Below, in pieces: positions 61,826-64,000 of a stretch of DNA of 64,000 nucleotides. Within the stretch, counting starts at the first letter, position 1, and each line of letters begins with the position of its first letter. The DNA comes from Lysinibacter sp. HNR (GTDB lineage Bacteria; Actinomycetota; Actinomycetes; Actinomycetales; Microbacteriaceae). The stretch is taken from contig NZ_CP121684.1 in assembly GCF_029760935.1 (NCBI RefSeq), positions 682,001 through 746,000 on the forward strand. The letters run 5' to 3'. A program made the position numbers and the translations under genes. The notes under the pieces are model-generated. The model searched no databases. It was not told where the DNA came from and worked only from the letters and a program-made list of their open reading frames with translations.

Positions 61826-62206
61826 TTACTCCGCGAGTTTCTCGGGCGAGGAAGAAACATCCTCGCCATACTCGTCGAGCACCTCGCTGCCCTCGGTAAC
61901 CGTTGTTGAGTCTCTCCACTTGTCGTGAGTGTGAAGATCAACATCTGTTTCGAGCGGTTCCTGCTCCGAGTGAAAACCCTCACCCTCCGGGTCGTAGGTA
62001 CCGTCCTCCGGTTCGTAACCGTCATCCACTTGGCCAAAGCCATCAATGATCTCAAAACCGTCACGACGCTCTGAATCGAACCCCTGCTGCGAGTCATCCA
62101 TGAGTTCCTCGTCGAGGTTGTCTTGAAGCTCCTCCGTGCGCTCATACTCTAGTGCCGACTCGATATCAAAATCATAGTCTCGCGCTGAGTCATCCATTCT
62201 GCTCAT
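61826..62206 (-). CDS. Very acidic small protein, unknown function
   Basis: 126 residues from ATG 62206, with AAGGAG nine bases upstream; earlier ATGs lie inside or before this site. About a third of residues are Asp or Glu (SALEYERTEELQDNLDEELMDD, VDDGYEPEDGTYDPEGEG). No signal peptide, helix or known domain is seen. It is convergent with the surface operon and follows kdpE by 120 bases on the same strand. Composition suggests a disordered cytoplasmic protein. I do not recognise it. Confidence 0.65.
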   Translation of the reverse strand: MSRMDDSARDYDFDIESALEYERTEELQDNLDEELMDDSQQGFDSERRDGFEIIDGFGQVDDGYEPEDGTYDPEGEGFHSEQEPLETDVDLHTHDKWRDSTTVTEGSEVLDEYGEDVSSSPEKLAE

Positions 62207-62328
62207 CGTCCGCATCTCCTTCCGCTTTGAGGCGGTGTTTAGATATTTCCAATGTAGACCTGTTTGTTCCTTCAGAACAGACCCGAGAAGAGATTGGAGG
62301 GACATATCGCTCCTAAGGATTATGGAGA

Positions 62329-63018
62329 CTAAGCGTCTGGGACGAAGCGATACCCCATGCCTGGTTCGGTGAGGAGGTGTCGCGGGCGGGACGGCTCGGC
62401 TTCTATCTTTTTGCGGAGTTGAGCTATATAGAGTCGTAAGTAACCGTTATCGCCGGGATGAGTGGGACCCCAAACCTCGGTCAGTAGCGCCTCTTTTGTT
62501 ACGAGCTTTCCAGGGTGCCGCAGCAACTGATGAAATATGAGCCATTCGGTGGGGGTTAAGCGCACGGGTTCCGAAGTATCGGAGGTTTTTCGGGTGACCT
62601 GTTTAGCGGTAAGGTCAACGGTGATGTCGCCAAACGTGATGACGGGATCATCAGGGGTGTTCGTTTGCCTTCTAGTGAGGGCACGGATGCGCGCCAGGAG
62701 CTCATCCATGGAAAACGGCTTGGTCACGTAGTCGTCAGCCCCCGCGTCGAGCGCCTCGACCTTATCGGCGGCTCCCGTGCGACCGGAAACAACAAGGATG
62801 GGAACCTGCGACCAGCCTCGAAGGCCCGCGATAACGTCTAGCCCGTCCAGGTGAGGCATGCCCAGGTCAAGCATCACCAGGTCGGGATGCTGCTCAATTG
62901 CCTGGTTGAGCGCCTCGGCACCGTCTGCCGCGGTAACGATGTTGTATCCCCGTGCCCGCAGGGTGACGCGGAGCGCCCGCAGAATTTGAGGATCATCGTC
63001 GGCGATCAGAATCTTCAC
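62329..63018 (-). CDS. kdpE: Response regulator KdpE
   Basis: 229 residues. Receiver: MKILIADDDPQILRALRVTL, phosphate acceptor Asp52 in DLVMLDLGMPHLDGLDVIAGL, conserved Thr/Ser VVSGRTG, Lys in DDYVTKPFSMDELL. The winged-helix domain has VRLTPTEWLIFHQLLRHPGKLVTKEALLTEVWGP and LRLYIAQLRKKIEAEPSRPRHLLTEPGMGYRF. These match KdpE, which turns on the KdpFABC potassium pump. ATG overlaps the kdpD stop by four bases. Confidence 0.93.
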   Translation of the reverse strand: MKILIADDDPQILRALRVTLRARGYNIVTAADGAEALNQAIEQHPDLVMLDLGMPHLDGLDVIAGLRGWSQVPILVVSGRTGAADKVEALDAGADDYVTKPFSMDELLARIRALTRRQTNTPDDPVITFGDITVDLTAKQVTRKTSDTSEPVRLTPTEWLIFHQLLRHPGKLVTKEALLTEVWGPTHPGDNGYLRLYIAQLRKKIEAEPSRPRHLLTEPGMGYRFVPDA

Positions 63019-64000
63019 GAAGTCTCCCTGTGGTGTTTTAGCGGTGTGGTGGGTGAAGGAGCAGACTGAGCGTCGTCTGTGGCAGCGCGAAGGCGAACCA
63101 CCATGGTGAGGCCTCCGCCCGGAGTATCATGGGCTTCCAGGGTTCCCCCCATGCCCTCAACAAACCCCTTGGAAAGGGCAAGACCCAGGCCGAGGCCCGT
63201 CATGTTATCCGTATCTCCCAGCCGCTGGAACGGAACAAACATATCTTCCCGACGATTTTCGGGCACCCCGGGACCGCTGTCGGCTACCCTAATCTCTACA
63301 TGTCCCGCAAAGTAACTCGCGGTGACCAGGACGCGCCGCTTGGGTGGCGAGTAGCGCAGGGCATTGGAGAGTAGGTTGACCACAACCCGCTGGAGAAGCC
63401 CCGGATCGGCGTATACCCTTGCAAGATTTGAGGGGAGATTAAGCTCCACCTGGGAGGGTCCCGTCTGGAGTTCGTCGAGTGCTGGAAGTATCACATCATC
63501 GATTTCTAGGGGGATGAGCGAAACAGCAAGCACACCAGCCTGGACCCGGCTGACATCAAGGAGGTTGGTGACCAGCTCCGAGAGAGAATCGAGGCTTTCC
63601 TCCGCCGTGGCGAGGAGCTCTTCCCGATCACCGTCTGACCACACAATGTCCTGCGACCGCAGGCCGCTGATTGCTGCCGTGGCGGCGGCGAGCGGGCGCC
63701 TCAGATCGTGGCTTACTGCCGCAAGGAGGGCGCTTCTCATCTGATCATTTCTTGTGAGTGGACCGACCGACTCGGCAGTTTTGGCGAGTGTGCTGTGCTC
63801 AAGAGCCGCGTCGATTTGAGCTATGATCACAGTGAGAAGGCGACGTTCCGAGGCCTTAAGATCGGGGCCGTGGAGCTCAAGTAGTGCGCCATCCGTAGCG
63901 GTTGCGTCCGAGGTTACCGGGATGACACTGCACTCGGTAGATTCTTCAAAATCACCGTCTTCATACCGGGTGATCCCGTCAACAATGAGTCGTACTCCGT
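63015..64000 (-). CDS. kdpD: Sensor histidine kinase KdpD, 3' part only
   Basis: The frame is open to the right edge, so the N-terminal KdpD and membrane parts are outside the window; 327 residues are seen. A GAF-like end (GVRLIVDGITRYEDGDFEES...) leads to the HisKA motif LAAVSHDLRRPLAAATAAISGL, then N-box VVVNLLSNALRYSPP, G1 RVADSGPGVP and F-box MFVPFQRL, G2 GLGLGLALSKGFVEGMGG. The phosphorylated His is in SHDLRRP (usually SHDLRTP). It senses potassium need and signals to KdpE. The GTG at 63830 is not the start. Pump genes may follow to the right. Confidence 0.93.
   Translation of the reverse strand, partial: GVRLIVDGITRYEDGDFEESTECSVIPVTSDATATDGALLELHGPDLKASERRLLTVIIAQIDAALEHSTLAKTAESVGPLTRNDQMRSALLAAVSHDLRRPLAAATAAISGLRSQDIVWSDGDREELLATAEESLDSLSELVTNLLDVSRVQAGVLAVSLIPLEIDDVILPALDELQTGPSQVELNLPSNLARVYADPGLLQRVVVNLLSNALRYSPPKRRVLVTASYFAGHVEIRVADSGPGVPENRREDMFVPFQRLGDTDNMTGLGLGLALSKGFVEGMGGTLEAHDTPGGGLTMVVRLRAATDDAQSAPSPTTPLKHHRETS

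Overview
The window is a chromosomal segment of a moderately GC-rich Gram-positive actinobacterium, most likely of the Microbacteriaceae type. This rests on the PriA-type HisA, the SseB and DUF1844 genes near infC, the order infC-rpmI-rplT-trmH-pheS-pheT-argCJBDF-argH-tyrS, starts without a Shine-Dalgarno, class E (LAxTG) sorting signals and a tRNA-Glu(CTC) downstream of a diacylglycerol kinase. The species cannot be named from the sequence alone.

Layout: 1-480 holds the end of a lipid kinase gene and tRNA-Glu. 0.9-11.7 kb is accessory: a surface RCC1-repeat protein with near-identical 123-bp repeats, a pair of DUF4190-type membrane proteins, a TetR/YhgE-type exporter pair, and a TetR-controlled operon for an NCS1 permease, a DUF917 protein and a hydantoinase/oxoprolinase-family protein. 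11.8-15.9 kb is histidine biosynthesis (hisC-hisB-hisH-priA) plus sseB. 16.0-21.8 kb is a DUF1684 protein and a complete oligopeptide/nickel-type ABC importer. 22-24.5 kb is a small membrane protein, DUF1844 and the infC-rpmI-rplT translation operon. 24.5-26 kb is a Tat-exported flavin amine oxidase.

26.1-31.7 kb, on the minus strand, is a seven-gene surface operon: four TasA/SipW-type or unclassified exported proteins, an RCC1-propeller protein carrying the same kind of signal region, an LAFTG-anchored protein and a dedicated SipW-like signal peptidase. A second system of this class lies at 58.5-61.8 kb: two alternate-signal exported proteins, a SipW-like peptidase and an LALTG-anchored protein. 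It sits behind a long structured leader and a sensor kinase whose response regulator has been reduced to a 43-residue remnant. Together with the LATTG-anchored subtilase at 33.8-37.4 kb these look like a sizeable cell-surface programme. No sortase gene is in the window.

The rest is core metabolism and its interruptions. These are a TrmH/SpoU rRNA methyltransferase, a copper/heme peroxidase operon (membrane protein-CopC-PCuAC-EfeB/DyP) inserted before pheST, and arginine biosynthesis argCJBDF and argH, with an acyltransferase-like membrane protein in the place where argR/argG often lie. Then come an MFS transporter, an AAA ATPase and tyrS. The window ends in kdpE and the 3' part of kdpD.
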